Assembly: GCA_002337055.1 (NCBI GenBank)
Contig: DDFG01000005.1
Location: forward strand, 571,037-635,036
DNA: 64,000 nucleotides
Direction: 5' to 3'
From: Betaproteobacteria bacterium UBA1934
Lineage (GTDB): Bacteria > Pseudomonadota > Gammaproteobacteria > Burkholderiales > Rhodocyclaceae
The position numbers and the translations under genes are program-made. The notes beneath the pieces were generated by a model. That model saw nothing but the letters and a program-made list of their open reading frames with translations. It was not told the origin of the DNA and made no database searches. Each line of letters opens with the position of its first letter. Within the stretch, counting starts at the first letter, position 1. Shown in pieces: positions 6,988 to 15,625 of this stretch.

Positions 6988-7584
6988 ATGTGGCTTTTCC
7001 GTATTTTGCCAATTGTCGCCCTGCTCGCGACGTTTGGCGTTCATGCCGGTGAGGAGCCTGATGTTCTTGTCCGGCAACTTTCGGACGACGTCTTGACAAT
7101 CTTGCGCAGCAATAAAGACATGCAATCCGGCAATCCCAAGAAAGCAATTGATCAGGTTGCAAACAAAGTAACGCCCCACTTCAACTTCCGCCATATGACC
7201 GCACTGGCAATTGGAAAGAGTTGGAACGTGGCTTCGGTGGAGCAGCAGAACAAGCTCGAGTCCGAATTTAGGGTATTGCTGCTCAGAACATACGCGAACG
7301 CACTCACTGGATACAAAAATCAAACGGTGAAATTCAAGGCGTCTCAAGTCAGCGGCGAGGAGGCGTTGGTGCGATCCGATATTGTTCAGCCTGGAAGTCA
7401 CCCAATCAGCGTTAACTATAGCCTTGAGTTGAGTGACAACGGTTGGAAAATCTTTGACGTCACGATCGACGGCATCAGCCTGATTGCAAGCTATCGAGGG
7501 CAGTTCTCGCAGGAGATCCGATCAAATGGCGTTGAGGGACTCCTTCGTTCAATGTCGGAAAAGAACCGGTCCCTAGAAAAATAG
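6988..7584 (+). CDS. MlaC/Ttg2D-family periplasmic lipid-binding protein
   Basis: 198 residues from the ATG at 6988, where a signal peptide begins (MWLFRILPIVALLATFGVHA). The mature part has the MlaC pattern: PHFNFRHMTALAIGKSW near residue 70, FRVLLLRTYANAL, then the end GVEGLLRSM. MlaC proteins ferry phospholipids between the outer and inner membrane, but related proteins appear in solvent-tolerance and efflux loci. No mlaA, D, E or F lies near, so it is likely an accessory copy. Controlled by the adjacent TetR-type operator. Confidence 0.85.
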   Translation: MWLFRILPIVALLATFGVHAGEEPDVLVRQLSDDVLTILRSNKDMQSGNPKKAIDQVANKVTPHFNFRHMTALAIGKSWNVASVEQQNKLESEFRVLLLRTYANALTGYKNQTVKFKASQVSGEEALVRSDIVQPGSHPISVNYSLELSDNGWKIFDVTIDGISLIASYRGQFSQEIRSNGVEGLLRSMSEKNRSLEK

Positions 7585-7661
7585 CCTCTATTCAGGCAAT
7601 TCGCCGAGAAGTTTGATCCGAATTTTAACAGGCCGTACTTCAGCATCGCGAGGATGAAATC

Positions 7662-8468
7662 ATGTCACCACGCAAATTGAACTCGATCGTACGCGCGCCA
7701 GTGGGCGGTCATGCAAAGCCAACTCTGCTGTTCGTGCATGGCGGGTATCAGGATAGTCGCGCATGGGATCAACATTTTCTCCCGTTCTTTGCGGCACATG
7801 GATATCCGTGTGTAGCTCTGGATCTCAGCGGTCATGGCCAGAGCGAGGGGAGAGAACAACTGCACAATTTTGGAATATCCGACTATGTGCAGGATGTCGT
7901 TCAGGCAATGCACTCATGCTCGAGTGCGCCTATCGTAATAGGGCATTCCATGGGAGCTGCGGTTGTAGAAGAAGCGGTTGGAGAATCGCCCGCATTGGCC
8001 ACGGTTCTAATGGCGCCTGTTCCAACAATTGGAACGGTTGATTCAATCCGTAGGGCAGTCGGCGCGCACCCGGAGTTTATCGGCGCGATGCTTCGCGCAG
8101 ATTCAGCGAAGCTAGTCAACGATAACCTGGAACTGTTCCGAGATGTATTCTTTACTCGCGACCTGCCACTCAAAGAAGTTGAGCAGATCGCAGGTTTGAT
8201 TCAACCGGAGTCCTATACCGCCCTCACAGATTTGACCATGCTTGCTTGGCGAATCAGGGCGCCCGCAGAGAAGATTCCGACCTTGGTTTTGTCCGGGGAG
8301 AAGGATATGCTGTTTCCGCCAGCGCTCGCGTCGTTCGTCGCTACACGATGGCGTACTCCCTTGCATGTGCTGCCCAATACTGGGCACTGCATCATGATGG
8401 ATGCCGAATGGCGATCCGCGGCTTATCTGATTCTGAATTGGCTGGAATTTCAACAGCCCTTCGACTGA
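7662..8468 (+). CDS. Alpha/beta hydrolase
   Basis: 268 residues. Oxyanion region LLFVHGG near residue 25, nucleophile elbow GHSMGA with Ser about residue 94, acid in LSGEKDMLF and His in LPNTGHCI. Substrate cannot be told. 77 bases after the MlaC-like gene and on the same strand, so it is probably in the TetR-controlled unit. A cap domain of about 70 residues lies between the nucleophile and the acid. Confidence 0.88.
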   Translation: MSPRKLNSIVRAPVGGHAKPTLLFVHGGYQDSRAWDQHFLPFFAAHGYPCVALDLSGHGQSEGREQLHNFGISDYVQDVVQAMHSCSSAPIVIGHSMGAAVVEEAVGESPALATVLMAPVPTIGTVDSIRRAVGAHPEFIGAMLRADSAKLVNDNLELFRDVFFTRDLPLKEVEQIAGLIQPESYTALTDLTMLAWRIRAPAEKIPTLVLSGEKDMLFPPALASFVATRWRTPLHVLPNTGHCIMMDAEWRSAAYLILNWLEFQQPFD

Positions 8469-8608
8469 GCTAGCTTTGCGTCGGACGAGCTGGGTGCATC
8501 GATGGAAAGCCAATGCATCCGCAAGCCGATCCATTTCATCGCACAGGCGACCTATCTGTCGTGCGCTAGCTGCCTAGGCTTGCGTACTGACAGAATACCC
8601 GGAATACA

Positions 8609-8680
8609 TGTACCGACCAGTACAAAACATGTTGACACCAAATACCTGCTCGGTTAAAAATGTACCGTACGGTACGGTAT
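8609..8680 (+). promoter_or_regulatory. Promoter with second TetR-type operator
   Basis: TTGACA at 8632-8637, 17-base spacer, TAAAAA at 8655-8660, followed at 8662-8680 by the same 19 bp as at 6926-6944. A further dyad TGTAC-N6-GTACA sits at 8609-8624. Confidence 0.7.
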
Positions 8681-8730
8681 TTGATATGCAGTTCAGCCTA
8701 ACTGGAACAATCATTTAGTTGAGGAGTTTC

Positions 8731-8996
8731 GTGAAAGTGTGTTGCAAGTCGACAACTAGAAGATCATTTGCTGCAATCGCGGTCCTCACAATTGCCACAG
8801 GATTACCTGGATGTGCGTTCATCCCGCCCCTGCAAGCAAATTTGAACGCAAGAAGCATCGAGTCTATAGAAACCTCGCGATCGTTATCCGGTCCGCAAGA
8901 AAATTGGCCCAACAGCGAATGGTGGCGATCATACAAAGATCCACAGCTTGATCTGCTTGTCGATCAAGCGCTATCCGATGCGATTCGAAATGGCTG
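8731..8996 (+). pseudogene. Truncated outer-membrane efflux protein (OprM/NodT family)
   Basis: GTG start with GAGGAG upstream. An export signal with a lipobox-like GLPGC, then the typical start of an RND outer-membrane factor (ENWPNSEWWRSYKDPQLDLLVDQAL). Homology stops after about 88 residues; a full member has about 450-500. The sequence then runs into an unrelated fragment. The promoter and operator are intact, so this is a recent loss of a TetR-regulated efflux system. Confidence 0.75.
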
Positions 8997-8998
8997 CT

Positions 8999-9290
8999 TT
9001 ACTCAAAATTCCGGACACCCTCAATTCCAGTCGGCCAAGTATCCTTGCCTGTAAAACGAGAGAACCAATCACCGTGGTCGGCCAGTATCTGGAAGCCCAG
9101 GTCCATTTTCAAATTTCCTAAATAGTGATTCCCGATGAAGTCTTTCAACGCGGTGTTTGTGGCATCAATCGGAAATGAGCCAATGGTTTGCCCATCGTAG
9201 TAGCCCGAGGGGGCGAGGACTCTCAATCGAATGCTTGGGGCATGCAACCCCGAGATTTCAAATTGACGTTTGACAAATATTATTAGTAAG
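8999..9290 (-). pseudogene. C-terminal fragment of an unknown gene
   Basis: A minus-strand frame ending at TAA 8999-9001 whose last 90 or so residues look protein-like (GYYDGQTIGSFPIDATNTALKD and GDWFSRFTGKDTWPTG). I do not recognise it. It meets the truncated efflux gene head-on within a few bases, so this is a rearrangement junction. Upstream the frame loses protein character. Confidence 0.3.
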
Positions 9291-9338
9291 TCGACAATAT
9301 TGGCATATGCTATTAACAGCGATTCACCGAGACACTCC

Positions 9339-9707
9339 ATGAAAATCTGTCTGCCCACCCAAACCAATTTGGGCCTGCAATCGCGGATAGCGCCAAATTT
9401 TGGGACTTCACCTTGGCTATTGGTCGTCGAAAGCGATTCACTCGAAATTCTGGCAATTGATCGAACCGACGTCTCACAACGTGACATGCCGATCAACATG
9501 GATCTCATCGCGTGCCAAGGCATGTCTGAACAGCTATTCAACACATTGCACGAGCAAGGGGTGCCCATCGTTAGTACCCTTGCCCAAACTGTGTCAGCGG
9601 CGCTGGCCGATTATGAGGAAGGGAACCTCCGTACGCTCGGTACTTGTTGCCAAGGGAGGCATGCCGATTGTGATGGCGACCATCTTGAAGGCACGCCAGA
9701 ACAGTAG
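9339..9707 (+). CDS. NifX/NafY-like dinitrogenase cofactor-domain protein, copy 1
   Basis: 122 residues starting MKICLPTQTNLGLQSRIAPNFG, the pattern of the dinitrogenase iron-molybdenum cofactor family (RNase H-like fold that binds Fe-S or FeMo-co precursors). Outside nitrogen fixation these small proteins are of unclear role. The C-terminal end has CCQGRHADCDGDH, possible metal ligands. First of three such genes within 1.6 kb. No nif structural genes are present here. Confidence 0.85.
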   Translation: MKICLPTQTNLGLQSRIAPNFGTSPWLLVVESDSLEILAIDRTDVSQRDMPINMDLIACQGMSEQLFNTLHEQGVPIVSTLAQTVSAALADYEEGNLRTLGTCCQGRHADCDGDHLEGTPEQ

Positions 9708-9720
9708 TCGAATTGAATGA

Positions 9721-10128
9721 ATGTTTATGCGAATTTGTATACCAGTGCGATTTACTGAGAACACCAATACCATCAGCGGCGATTCACCGTTGGCGCCACA
9801 TTTCGGGCTGGCCGACCGTTTTGCCGTGGTAGATGGCGACAGTGGCGAAATTCTTGATGAATGTGGTGTAGTTGGCCATTGTCCGGGTGCGTGCCATTGC
9901 CCGCTGCCCGATCTCGCCACGAGCAAGGTTGAAGCACTTGCTGGGCAGGCAATGGGTTTTAGATTAATGCAAATATCCCGCCGTGCCGGCCTGCCCGTGC
10001 TGGCCGTAAGGGCGCGTACCTTGGGCGAACTGTGTCATGAACTACGCAACCAGTCGCCGATCCGCTCGTTGCCGTCAGCGATCTGTCTGACCAATGCGCG
10101 CTGCCAGATAGTCAGCGGCGGCAACTAA
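9721..10128 (+). CDS. NifX/NafY-like protein, copy 2
   Basis: 135 residues; the family start is at MRICIPVRF (ATG 9727, two residues inside the chosen ATG). Typical APHFGLADRFAVVD follows. A Cys/His cluster GHCPGACHCPLPD in the middle sets it apart from copies 1 and 3 and may bind metal. It lies 13 bases after copy 1 and 2 bases before the DUF134 gene, which points to a single transcript. Confidence 0.82.
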   Translation: MFMRICIPVRFTENTNTISGDSPLAPHFGLADRFAVVDGDSGEILDECGVVGHCPGACHCPLPDLATSKVEALAGQAMGFRLMQISRRAGLPVLAVRARTLGELCHELRNQSPIRSLPSAICLTNARCQIVSGGN

Positions 10129-10130
10129 GT

Positions 10131-10466
10131 ATGGCGCGTCCGTGCAAGTGCCGCATGATCGGCGTTTCTCCGACTGCTACTTATTTCAAGCCACGCGGTG
10201 TCGCAATGTTTGAACTGGAAGAAGTCGGTCTCGAACTCGATGAGTTGGAAGCCTTACGCCTTGCCGACCTGGAGGAACTCTATCAGGCCGATGCCGCAAA
10301 ACACATGGGGATTTCGCGCCAGACCTTCGCCAACATTGTTGCCCGCGCCCGCCACAAGGTGGCCGATGCTCTCATTCACGGCAAGGCCCTGAGAATCAGT
10401 CTGCCTGCGAATGGCACAGAATCCGCAATACTTTCCAGCAATCCATCCGAGGACTTACCCATATGA
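10131..10466 (+). CDS. DUF134 family HTH protein
   Basis: 111 residues. Starts MARPCKCRMIG and contains FKPRGV, then LDELEALRLADLEELYQADAAKHMGISRQTFANIV, the DUF134 signature with a sigma-70 region 4-like HTH. DUF134 proteins usually sit beside NifX-like genes and may regulate them. Its stop overlaps the next start as ATGA. Confidence 0.9.
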   Translation: MARPCKCRMIGVSPTATYFKPRGVAMFELEEVGLELDELEALRLADLEELYQADAAKHMGISRQTFANIVARARHKVADALIHGKALRISLPANGTESAILSSNPSEDLPI

Positions 10467-10888
10467 AAATCTGTCTGCCTGTCGATCAAATCAATGGCCT
10501 CCATTCCGAAATCTCACCCAGTTTTCGCGCTGCTCCGGCGTTGCTGGTCATCGACAGCCTCAACCGCGAATTCATCGGCATCGACGCCGCTTCCGGCACG
10601 TGCAGCGCGACACCGTTGCATGTCGATGCCATTGTTTGCGCCGGGGGCATGGGGCGCGGCATGTTCAACGGTCTGCGCCGTCGGGGGATTCGCGTCTTCA
10701 ATACAAATGCGATCACTGTTGCCGACGCGCTGACCGAGTTGCAGGCGGGCAGTCTGGAAGAGATCACCGAAGTTGCCTGTTGCGGTGGTGGCCATCATGA
10801 GCATAGCGATACAAATGAACATAGCAGCGGGTGTGGTTGTGGCGGTCATCAGAACGAGGGCAGTGGTTGCGGTTGTTCCCATCATTGA
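10463..10888 (+). CDS. NifX/NafY-like protein with metal-binding tail, copy 3
   Basis: 141 residues. MKICLPVDQINGLHSEISPSF opens the cofactor-binding domain, which keeps IVCAGGMGRGMFNGLRRRGI. The last 40 residues are packed with His, Cys and Gly (CCGGGHHEHS, then SGCGCGGHQ and SGCGCSHH), a likely metal-binding tail. Translationally coupled to the DUF134 gene by ATGA. Confidence 0.87.
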   Translation: MKICLPVDQINGLHSEISPSFRAAPALLVIDSLNREFIGIDAASGTCSATPLHVDAIVCAGGMGRGMFNGLRRRGIRVFNTNAITVADALTELQAGSLEEITEVACCGGGHHEHSDTNEHSSGCGCGGHQNEGSGCGCSHH

Positions 10889-10975
10889 CCAACACCGCGA
10901 TCGCGCATCAGATAATCCTGTTATTACCGGAAGTTCTCCGTAGAATGCAAAAGCTAATTTCTCTGCCGCCGCTCC

Positions 10976-11371
10976 ATGCTCATTGAATTGCGCCGTCGCT
11001 TTGAATGCACTCTGCTCTGGCTAGCCTTGCTGGCCAATCTCTTCGGTGCGTTTCTGCCGACGACCTTGCATTTGCTTGCTACAGTATCCGGCACACGCAC
11101 CGTTGCCGTATGCTCAACATTCGGCATTAAGCAAGTGCAAATTGGTGCGGATGCAACGGTCAAACAGCCTGCCACAGAATATTCTGGCATTGATCGCTGC
11201 GATTATTGTCTTGTCAGTCAGCTAAGCTTTAGTCCTGCGCTACTGTCGGCAAGAGTTTTCTTCGCACCAGTCACTACGGCTGAACCTCTTGTGCCAGCGC
11301 CCGTGTTTTCTGCGCTTGTCCATGAGGGTGCACCTGTCTCTCAACCGCGAGGCCCACCCGTAATTTCCTGA
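10976..11371 (+). CDS. DUF2946-like small secreted or membrane protein
   Basis: 131 residues. An N-terminal hydrophobic stretch (LLWLALLANLFGAFLP) and a CDYC motif near residue 78 suit the DUF2946 family, often found near metal or respiratory genes and of unknown function. It sits between the NifX-like cluster and the cytochrome bd operon. No strong ribosome site was seen, so the exact start is uncertain. Confidence 0.6.
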   Translation: MLIELRRRFECTLLWLALLANLFGAFLPTTLHLLATVSGTRTVAVCSTFGIKQVQIGADATVKQPATEYSGIDRCDYCLVSQLSFSPALLSARVFFAPVTTAEPLVPAPVFSALVHEGAPVSQPRGPPVIS

Positions 11372-11460
11372 TGATTCGACCGGTCAATCACCATTAATGG
11401 GTTTGATGCTCTAGCCAAAAACGCTTTTGCGCCGGAGGCTGTTACATCAGGAGGTCGTGC

Positions 11461-11706
11461 ATGGCTCCGGGAAACCAACCGAGTTCCGAAGATTCGCCAT
11501 TGCGTTCACATGCCAAACTGGCACGTGAAATTGCTTTGGCGCTGGCTATCAAACTGATTTTGATCCTCTTGATCAAATTCACTTTCTTTAACGAGCCAGT
11601 GAGCAAAGCCAGCGTTGTAGAGCGCATGGATGCTGTTTTCAGTATTCGGCCGGCTGACTCCCGTACCAGCACAACTCCAGATTCACAAAGGAAAGCCAAT
11701 GATTAG
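11461..11706 (+). CDS. cydP: Cytochrome bd small subunit CydP
   Basis: 81 residues with AGGAGG shortly upstream. Pattern LAREIALALAIKLILILLIKFTFF is one membrane helix in the style of CydP, a small protein encoded before cydA in many Betaproteobacteria and Gammaproteobacteria. The C-terminal tail is polar and overlaps the cydA start by 8 bases in another frame. It probably assembles with or stabilises the oxidase. Confidence 0.75.
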   Translation: MAPGNQPSSEDSPLRSHAKLAREIALALAIKLILILLIKFTFFNEPVSKASVVERMDAVFSIRPADSRTSTTPDSQRKAND

Positions 11707-13276
11707 CGAATCACTCGTCGATCTGTCACGCCTGCAGTTCGCGTCCACTGCCTTCTACCATTTCCTGTTCGTTCCGCTGACGCTGGGAATGTCTTTCCTA
11801 CTGGCGATCATGGAAACGGTCTATGTCATAACCGGGAAGACCATCTACCGCGACATGACCAAGTTCTGGGGCAAGCTCTTCGGTATTAATTTCGCCCTCG
11901 GCGTCACCACCGGACTGACCATGGAATTCCAGTTCGGCACCAACTGGGCGTATTACTCGCACTATGTCGGCGATATTTTCGGGGCGCCGTTGGCTATTGA
12001 AGGATTGCTCGCCTTTTTTCTCGAATCGACCATGGTCGGTCTGTTTTTCTTTGGCTGGGATCGCCTGACCAAGATCGGCCATCTGGCCGTTACTTATCTG
12101 GTTGCGATTGGCTCCAATCTCTCGGCCGTGCTTATCCTGATTGCCAACGGCTGGATGCAGAATCCAGTGGGTTCGGAGTTCAATCCGGTCACCATGCGTA
12201 TGGAAATGACTAGTTTCTGGGATATCGTCTTCAATCCGGTGGCGCAATCCAAGTTCGTCCATACCATCAGTGCTGGTTATGTTACTGGCTCCGCCTTTGT
12301 GCTGGGCGTTAGCGCCTGGTATCTGCTCAAAGGACGCGATATTGAATTTGCCCGTCGTTCTTTCCGCATCGCCGCTTCGTTTGGTCTGGCATCGGCGTTG
12401 TCGGTAATCGTTCTCGGTGACGAATCCGGTTACACCGCTGCTGAAACGCAGGAGACCAAGCTGGCGGCCATGGAAGCGATGTGGAAAACCGAGCCGGCAC
12501 CGGCAGGATTGACCTTGTTTGGTTTCCCGGACGAGAAGACACGCACCACGCGCATGGAAATTCACATTCCCTACGTCATGGGGCTGATCGGCACCCGTTC
12601 GACCGACAAGGTGATTCCCGGCATCGACGAACTGGAAATACGCATTGCCAAACGCATCCAGACCGGCATCGTCGCGGTGAAAACCTTGGAGAAATTACGC
12701 AAAGCGCCGAAGGATGCCGAGTTGCAGGCAGCCTTCAAAGCGGTTCAGGCCGATCTCGGGTATGGGTTGCTGCTCAAGAAATACACTGCCGATGTCAGCC
12801 AGGCGACGCAGGAAATGATTGCCAAGGCAGTCGATGACGCCATTCCGGCGGTTGCCCCCTTGTTCTGGACCTTCCGTATCATGGTGGCCCTGTCGATTTC
12901 CTTCCTCGCGCTCTTTGTCGTTTCCTTCTTTTTTGCCGCCAAAAACAATCTGGCGAAACCCTGGTTACTCAAATGGGCGCTATGGTCGATTCCGCTCCCA
13001 TGGATTGCCTGCGAAATGGGCTGGTTCGTCGCCGAGTACGGTCGGCAACCGTGGACCATCCACGGCGTGCTGCCCACCCACCTGTCGACCTCAACCCTAT
13101 CTAATGGCAGCTTGATTTTTTCGCTTTCCGGGTTCCTGCTCTTCTACACCCTGTTGTTGGTCGCCGAGCTATTTCTGATGTTCAAGTACGCCCGGTTTGG
13201 TCCATCCAGCCTTGGAACCGGCGCTTACCACCTCGAAGCGGCAAATAATACAGCCGTATCCGGCAAGGAGGCATGA
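11699..13276 (+). CDS. cydA: Cytochrome bd ubiquinol oxidase subunit I
   Basis: 525 residues from ATG 11699 with AAAGGA before it. Nine or so membrane helices. Heme ligand regions are visible: STAFYHFLFVPL (His near 20) and KFVHTISAGYV (His near 185). Conserved GRQPW follows at EYGRQPWTIHGVLPT. The periplasmic Q-loop is of the long type, with an inserted stretch of about 70 residues (DELEIRIAKRIQ onward). Oxidises quinol and reduces oxygen to water at high affinity. Followed directly by cydB. Confidence 0.97.
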   Translation: MISESLVDLSRLQFASTAFYHFLFVPLTLGMSFLLAIMETVYVITGKTIYRDMTKFWGKLFGINFALGVTTGLTMEFQFGTNWAYYSHYVGDIFGAPLAIEGLLAFFLESTMVGLFFFGWDRLTKIGHLAVTYLVAIGSNLSAVLILIANGWMQNPVGSEFNPVTMRMEMTSFWDIVFNPVAQSKFVHTISAGYVTGSAFVLGVSAWYLLKGRDIEFARRSFRIAASFGLASALSVIVLGDESGYTAAETQETKLAAMEAMWKTEPAPAGLTLFGFPDEKTRTTRMEIHIPYVMGLIGTRSTDKVIPGIDELEIRIAKRIQTGIVAVKTLEKLRKAPKDAELQAAFKAVQADLGYGLLLKKYTADVSQATQEMIAKAVDDAIPAVAPLFWTFRIMVALSISFLALFVVSFFFAAKNNLAKPWLLKWALWSIPLPWIACEMGWFVAEYGRQPWTIHGVLPTHLSTSTLSNGSLIFSLSGFLLFYTLLLVAELFLMFKYARFGPSSLGTGAYHLEAANNTAVSGKEA

Positions 13277-13277
13277 C

Positions 13278-14414
13278 ATGTTTGACTATGTAACCTTGAA
13301 ATTTATCTGGTGGCTGCTGGTCGGCGTTCTCCTGCTTGGCTTCGCCATCATGGATGGTCACGACATGGGCGTTGGCGGCCTGTTACCTTTTGTCGGCAAA
13401 AACGACGACGAAAGGCGCGCCATTCTCAATTCGGTCGGGCCGCATTGGGAAGGCAATCAGGTCTGGTTCGTCACTGCTGGCGGTGCCATCTTCGCCGCCT
13501 GGCCGCTGGTCTATGCCGCTGCCTTTTCCGGTTTCTATTTCGCCATGCTGGCCGTGCTCTGGGCGCTGTTTTTCCGACCGGTCGGTTTCGACTATCGCAG
13601 CAAGGTCGGCGATCCGCGCTGGCGCAACGCCTGGGACTGGGGGATTTTCGTTGGCAGCGCCGTGCCGGCACTGGTCTTCGGCGTCGCTATCGGCAACGTC
13701 ATCCAGGGCGTTCCCTTCCATTTCGAAGACAACATGATGCCGGTCTATACCGGCAGCTTCTGGGCGCTGTTCAATCCCTTTGCCCTCATCGCCGGCGTCG
13801 TCAGTCTTGCCATGCTGGTCAGTCATGGCGCCAACTATCTGATTCTGCGCACCGAAGGCGATATTCAGCGACGTGCGGGTCGGGCTTCCGTCATTGCCAG
13901 CGTAGTGATGCTGGCAGGATTCGCTATCGGTGGTTTTATTGTGGCCGGCATGCAAGGCTATCTGATCACCTCGCCCATTGACCCTGGCGCTGCGCAAAGC
14001 CCACTGGATAAAGTCGCAATACAGCAAGCGGGCGCCTGGCTCGGCAACTTCAAGCAGCATCCGCTACTGATCGCCTTGCCGGCCTTGGGTTTTCTCGGTG
14101 GTTTGCTGAGTATCGTTTTTGCGCTCAGCAAACGAGGTGGCTTAGCATTTATCAGCAGCGCGGTGGCGGAACTTGGCATCATTTTCACGGCGGGCACTGC
14201 CATTTTCCCCTTCGTCATGCCGTCGAGCAGTGACCCGAGAAGCAGCCTGACTGCCTGGGATTGTGTCTCCAGCCAGCGCACGCTAAGCATCATGTTTTGG
14301 GTAGCGCTGGTTATGACTCCGATCATCATCGCCTATACCACTTGGGCCTATCGCGTTATGCGCGGCAAGGTTACCGTCGAGTTCATCAAAGCCAACGATC
14401 GTTCGGCCTACTAA
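13278..14414 (+). CDS. cydB: Cytochrome bd ubiquinol oxidase subunit II
   Basis: 378 residues. Starts MFDYVTLKFIWWLLVGVLLLGFAIMDGHDMGVG, the CydB hallmark, and has about eight membrane helices. Partner of CydA in the heterodimer that carries hemes b558, b595 and d. The ATG is one base after the cydA stop with AAGGAG just upstream, so the two are coupled. A longer start upstream overlaps cydA and is not favoured. Confidence 0.97.
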   Translation: MFDYVTLKFIWWLLVGVLLLGFAIMDGHDMGVGGLLPFVGKNDDERRAILNSVGPHWEGNQVWFVTAGGAIFAAWPLVYAAAFSGFYFAMLAVLWALFFRPVGFDYRSKVGDPRWRNAWDWGIFVGSAVPALVFGVAIGNVIQGVPFHFEDNMMPVYTGSFWALFNPFALIAGVVSLAMLVSHGANYLILRTEGDIQRRAGRASVIASVVMLAGFAIGGFIVAGMQGYLITSPIDPGAAQSPLDKVAIQQAGAWLGNFKQHPLLIALPALGFLGGLLSIVFALSKRGGLAFISSAVAELGIIFTAGTAIFPFVMPSSSDPRSSLTAWDCVSSQRTLSIMFWVALVMTPIIIAYTTWAYRVMRGKVTVEFIKANDRSAY

Positions 14415-14429
14415 AGCAGAGGAAAAATC

Positions 14430-14540
14430 ATGTGGTATTTCACTTGGATTCTCGGTACTGGTTTTGCCGTTCTCTTCGCGGTGGTCAACGCCATGTGGCT
14501 GGAAGCACAGGAAGATCAGCAGCAGAATCGCGAGCGTTGA
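14430..14540 (+). CDS. cydX: Cytochrome bd small subunit CydX (YbgT family)
   Basis: 36 residues: MWYFTWILGTGFAVLFAVVN then AMWLEAQED. This is the single-helix CydX pattern, needed for oxidase stability. AGAGGA lies 8-9 bases before the ATG. 15 bases after cydB, so the operon is cydP-cydA-cydB-cydX. Confidence 0.93.
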   Translation: MWYFTWILGTGFAVLFAVVNAMWLEAQEDQQQNRER

Positions 14541-14594
14541 TGCATGCCCCCCGTGCGACATCGTTGTGCGGGGGTATTGGGAGATATTATTACC

Positions 14595-15179
14595 ATGCTT
14601 GAACAGAGTATTGCCCTGGTTTCAGCAGGGCGACACAGCATCCGGTCAGGAGATAATATTTACCGAGCCGGAACAACCGGTACGGCGTGGCGTGTGGCCG
14701 TCGGTTCAATCAGACTCGACCAGGAATACGGCGGTGAAAGCTCTTTTGCCGGACTGGCGGTTCCTGGCGACATCATCGGCGCCGAAACACTGATCTTCAG
14801 TCGCTATAGTTTTACCGCCACAGCGCTCTCACAGTGTGTCTTGATCCCTTGGCCGGAAAGCGCAGAAAGTCTGGCTGGCGAAACATTACTTCATACCCTT
14901 GCCAAGAGTGAGCACCGTGCGGCAGAAGTGATCGCTTTGCGTAGTGGAGTAGCGATGGAGCGCGTCAAGCGTCTGCTAGGTTTGCTGACACGTTGCGGTG
15001 GCGCCGACAGGCTGCCTTCGTTGCGAGATATGGCGGATATCACGGCACTTAGACTAGAAACAGTGTCGCGCATGCTCGGTGTTTTGCGCAAGACCGGTGC
15101 CCCCGGTGCGGAGCATATGAAACGCGGGCGACGGCCATCTCATCATCGGAATACTTTGACGGCGATGGCGCATTCTTGA
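14595..15179 (+). CDS. Crp/Fnr-family transcriptional regulator
   Basis: 194 residues from ATG 14595. The first 110 form a cyclic-nucleotide-binding-type barrel; the C-terminal HTH reads LPSLRDMADITALRLETVSRMLGVLRK. The N-terminal Cys cluster of an oxygen-sensing Fnr is absent, so it does not carry that Fe-S cluster. Its position directly after cydX suggests control of the oxidase or of the following rhodanese and AhpD-like genes. The last 20 residues are basic and may extend past the family norm. Confidence 0.85.
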   Translation: MLEQSIALVSAGRHSIRSGDNIYRAGTTGTAWRVAVGSIRLDQEYGGESSFAGLAVPGDIIGAETLIFSRYSFTATALSQCVLIPWPESAESLAGETLLHTLAKSEHRAAEVIALRSGVAMERVKRLLGLLTRCGGADRLPSLRDMADITALRLETVSRMLGVLRKTGAPGAEHMKRGRRPSHHRNTLTAMAHS

Positions 15180-15213
15180 ATAATTAGTAGTTTCTAATAT
15201 TAAGGAGGGATAG

Positions 15214-15597
15214 ATGGCACTTACCCCACACGATCTGATCATGGAGGCGAAAAGTCAGATTCAGGAAATTGCATCCCAAGAAGCACTGGGGCTTCTGGGA
15301 AATGGCACATTGATCATCGACGTTCGCGAGTACGAAGAATTTGCTCTTGGTCATCTGCCGGGGGCTATCAACATACCGCGAGGCGTACTGGAATTCATGA
15401 TTGGTAATTTGCCGCAAGCGGCTAATAAACAAGCCACGGTATTGCTTTATTGCAAGAGTAGTGGCCGGTCAGCGCTGTCTGCTGTTCAACTGCAGAGATT
15501 AGGCTATATCGATGTGCGCTCGCTTGCAGGTGGTTTCGAACGATGGGCAGCAGAATCACGTCCGATCGAAAAACCTGCACCCGCAAGTTTCGAATAA
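15214..15597 (+). CDS. Rhodanese-like sulfurtransferase
   Basis: 127 residues, one rhodanese domain: LIIDVREYEEFALGHLPGAINIPRG near residue 35 and active-site loop YCKSSGRSA with the catalytic Cys near residue 75. Transfers sulfane sulfur. AAGGAGGG gives a strong ribosome site. Sits between the Crp/Fnr regulator and the AhpD-like gene, which together form a probable redox-response unit. Confidence 0.92.
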   Translation: MALTPHDLIMEAKSQIQEIASQEALGLLGNGTLIIDVREYEEFALGHLPGAINIPRGVLEFMIGNLPQAANKQATVLLYCKSSGRSALSAVQLQRLGYIDVRSLAGGFERWAAESRPIEKPAPASFE

Positions 15598-15625
15598 TTC
15601 ATTTAAACAATTTAGGGAGAAAAAA

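Noticed and set aside
11798..12565. Long antisense frame over cydA
   Set aside because: High-GC antisense shadow of a well-supported gene, without a recognisable product.
14571..14594. Upstream start of the Crp/Fnr regulator
   Set aside because: Residues before MLEQSIA have no family match and overlap the region right after cydX.
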